Of a DNA stretch of 5,975 bases, positions 5,709-5,975 are shown one piece after another. Under the pieces are notes generated by a model. It saw only the letters and a list, made by a program, of their open reading frames with translations, made no database searches and was not told where the DNA came from. The translations under genes were made by a program, and so were the position numbers. The DNA is from Spirochaetaceae bacterium (GTDB lineage Bacteria > Spirochaetota > Spirochaetia > SZUA-6 > Fen-1364): assembly GCA_003154555.1 (NCBI GenBank), contig PMDT01000171.1:3686-9660 (forward strand), read 5' to 3'. How positions within the stretch are numbered: position 1 is the stretch's first letter; each line of letters starts with the position of its first letter.

Positions 5709-5975
5709 CGTTCTTTCCCAGCCACTGCATCTTCAGATACTCCTCGATAAAGGAGTCGATCTCGCCGTCCATTACCGCCTGGATGTTGCCGGCCTCGAAC
5801 TTCGTGCGGTGATCCTTCACGAGCGTGTACGGCTGGAAGGTGTAGGAGCGGATCTGGTTGCCCCAGGAGATGTCCTTCTTCTCCTGCTCCATCTTCTCCC
5901 GGTCCTTGTCGCGTTCATTCTTGTAGTATTCGTACAGGCGCGAGCGGAGGACCTTCATGGCGAACGCCTTGTTCT
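5683..5975 (-). CDS. prfB: Peptide chain release factor 2, C-terminal part (5' end beyond the window)
   Basis: The last 96 residues or so are visible and the frame enters from the right edge. RF2 reads UAA and UGA stop codons and triggers peptide release. The visible part covers the end of domain 3 and domain 4: [17 protein letters not shown], then [21 protein letters not shown], then [18 protein letters not shown]. The combination WGxQIRSY, VKDHRT and [12 protein letters not shown] is RF2-type and not RF1-type (RF1 has xDHR followed by LxxVMxG). The catalytic GGQ, the SPF-type recognition motif and any programmed +1 frameshift site all lie outside the window. The tail after the conserved domain ([14 protein letters not shown]) is short and polar. 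It overlaps the start of the next gene by 26 bases and may have drifted to accommodate it. Confidence 0.95.
   Translation of the reverse strand, partial: NKAFAMKVLRSRLYEYYKNERDKDREKMEQEKKDISWGNQIRSYTFQPYTLVKDHRTKFEAGNIQAVMDGEIDSFIEEYLKMQWLGKNDGGQRSDS
5713..5719 (-). promoter_or_regulatory. Possible weak ribosome binding site for the receiver gene
   Basis: GGGAAAG lies 4 bases before the ATG at 5708, inside the prfB reading frame. It is a poor match to the anti-Shine-Dalgarno. Initiation may depend partly on ribosomes terminating 26 bases downstream at the prfB stop. Confidence 0.35.

Noticed and set aside
1..5975. Mobile element, CRISPR, toxin-antitoxin or defence system
   Set aside because: No direct-repeat array, integrase, transposase, terminal repeat or tRNA is visible. 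The YwqK/MORN-2-like resemblance of the repeat protein alone does not make it an antitoxin, since it carries a signal peptide and has no toxin partner.

Overview
The window reads as one dense, co-directional stretch of a bacterial chromosome of roughly 60% GC or higher. All seven recognisable genes lie on the minus strand, so transcription runs from high to low coordinates. Protein-level features suggest a spirochaete or a similar diderm: a LolC/E-type permease with its LolD-type ATPase, an exported PEGA-repeat protein, a short FtsY without an acidic A domain, and a CheY whose active-site regions resemble the Bacillus/spirochaete type. This assignment is an inference, because no rRNA or other taxonomic marker is present.

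In transcription order the genes are: (1) the 3' end of prfB, peptide chain release factor 2, cut by the right edge; (2) a stand-alone CheY-like receiver; (3) a secreted or membrane-anchored protein with two PEGA repeats; (4) ftsY, the signal recognition particle receptor GTPase; (5) an exported protein of unknown function built from YD/MORN-2-like beta repeats; (6) a LolC/LolE-family permease; (7) a LolD-family ABC ATPase, cut by the left edge.

Every junction is tight. prfB and the receiver gene overlap by 26 bases. The receiver and PEGA genes share a TGATG (or GTGA) junction. PEGA and ftsY are 9 bases apart, and the ftsY Shine-Dalgarno touches the upstream stop codon. ftsY and the repeat-protein gene share ATGA, the repeat-protein and permease genes share TGATG, and the permease and ATPase genes share ATGAGTGA. 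No intergenic space is large enough for an obvious promoter or rho-independent terminator, so the block looks like one translationally coupled operon that continues past both edges. No stretch over 300 bases lacks a gene.

Functionally the block moves from translation termination (RF2) to delivery of nascent membrane proteins (FtsY) and then to extraction of lipoproteins from the inner membrane (LolC/E plus LolD). Two uncharacterised exported proteins and one phospho-receiver are interleaved. The most interesting open question is whether these exported proteins and the receiver work with the neighbouring membrane-targeting and lipoprotein-transport machinery. I saw no tRNA, rRNA, CRISPR array, insertion sequence, integrase or other sign of a mobile or defence system.
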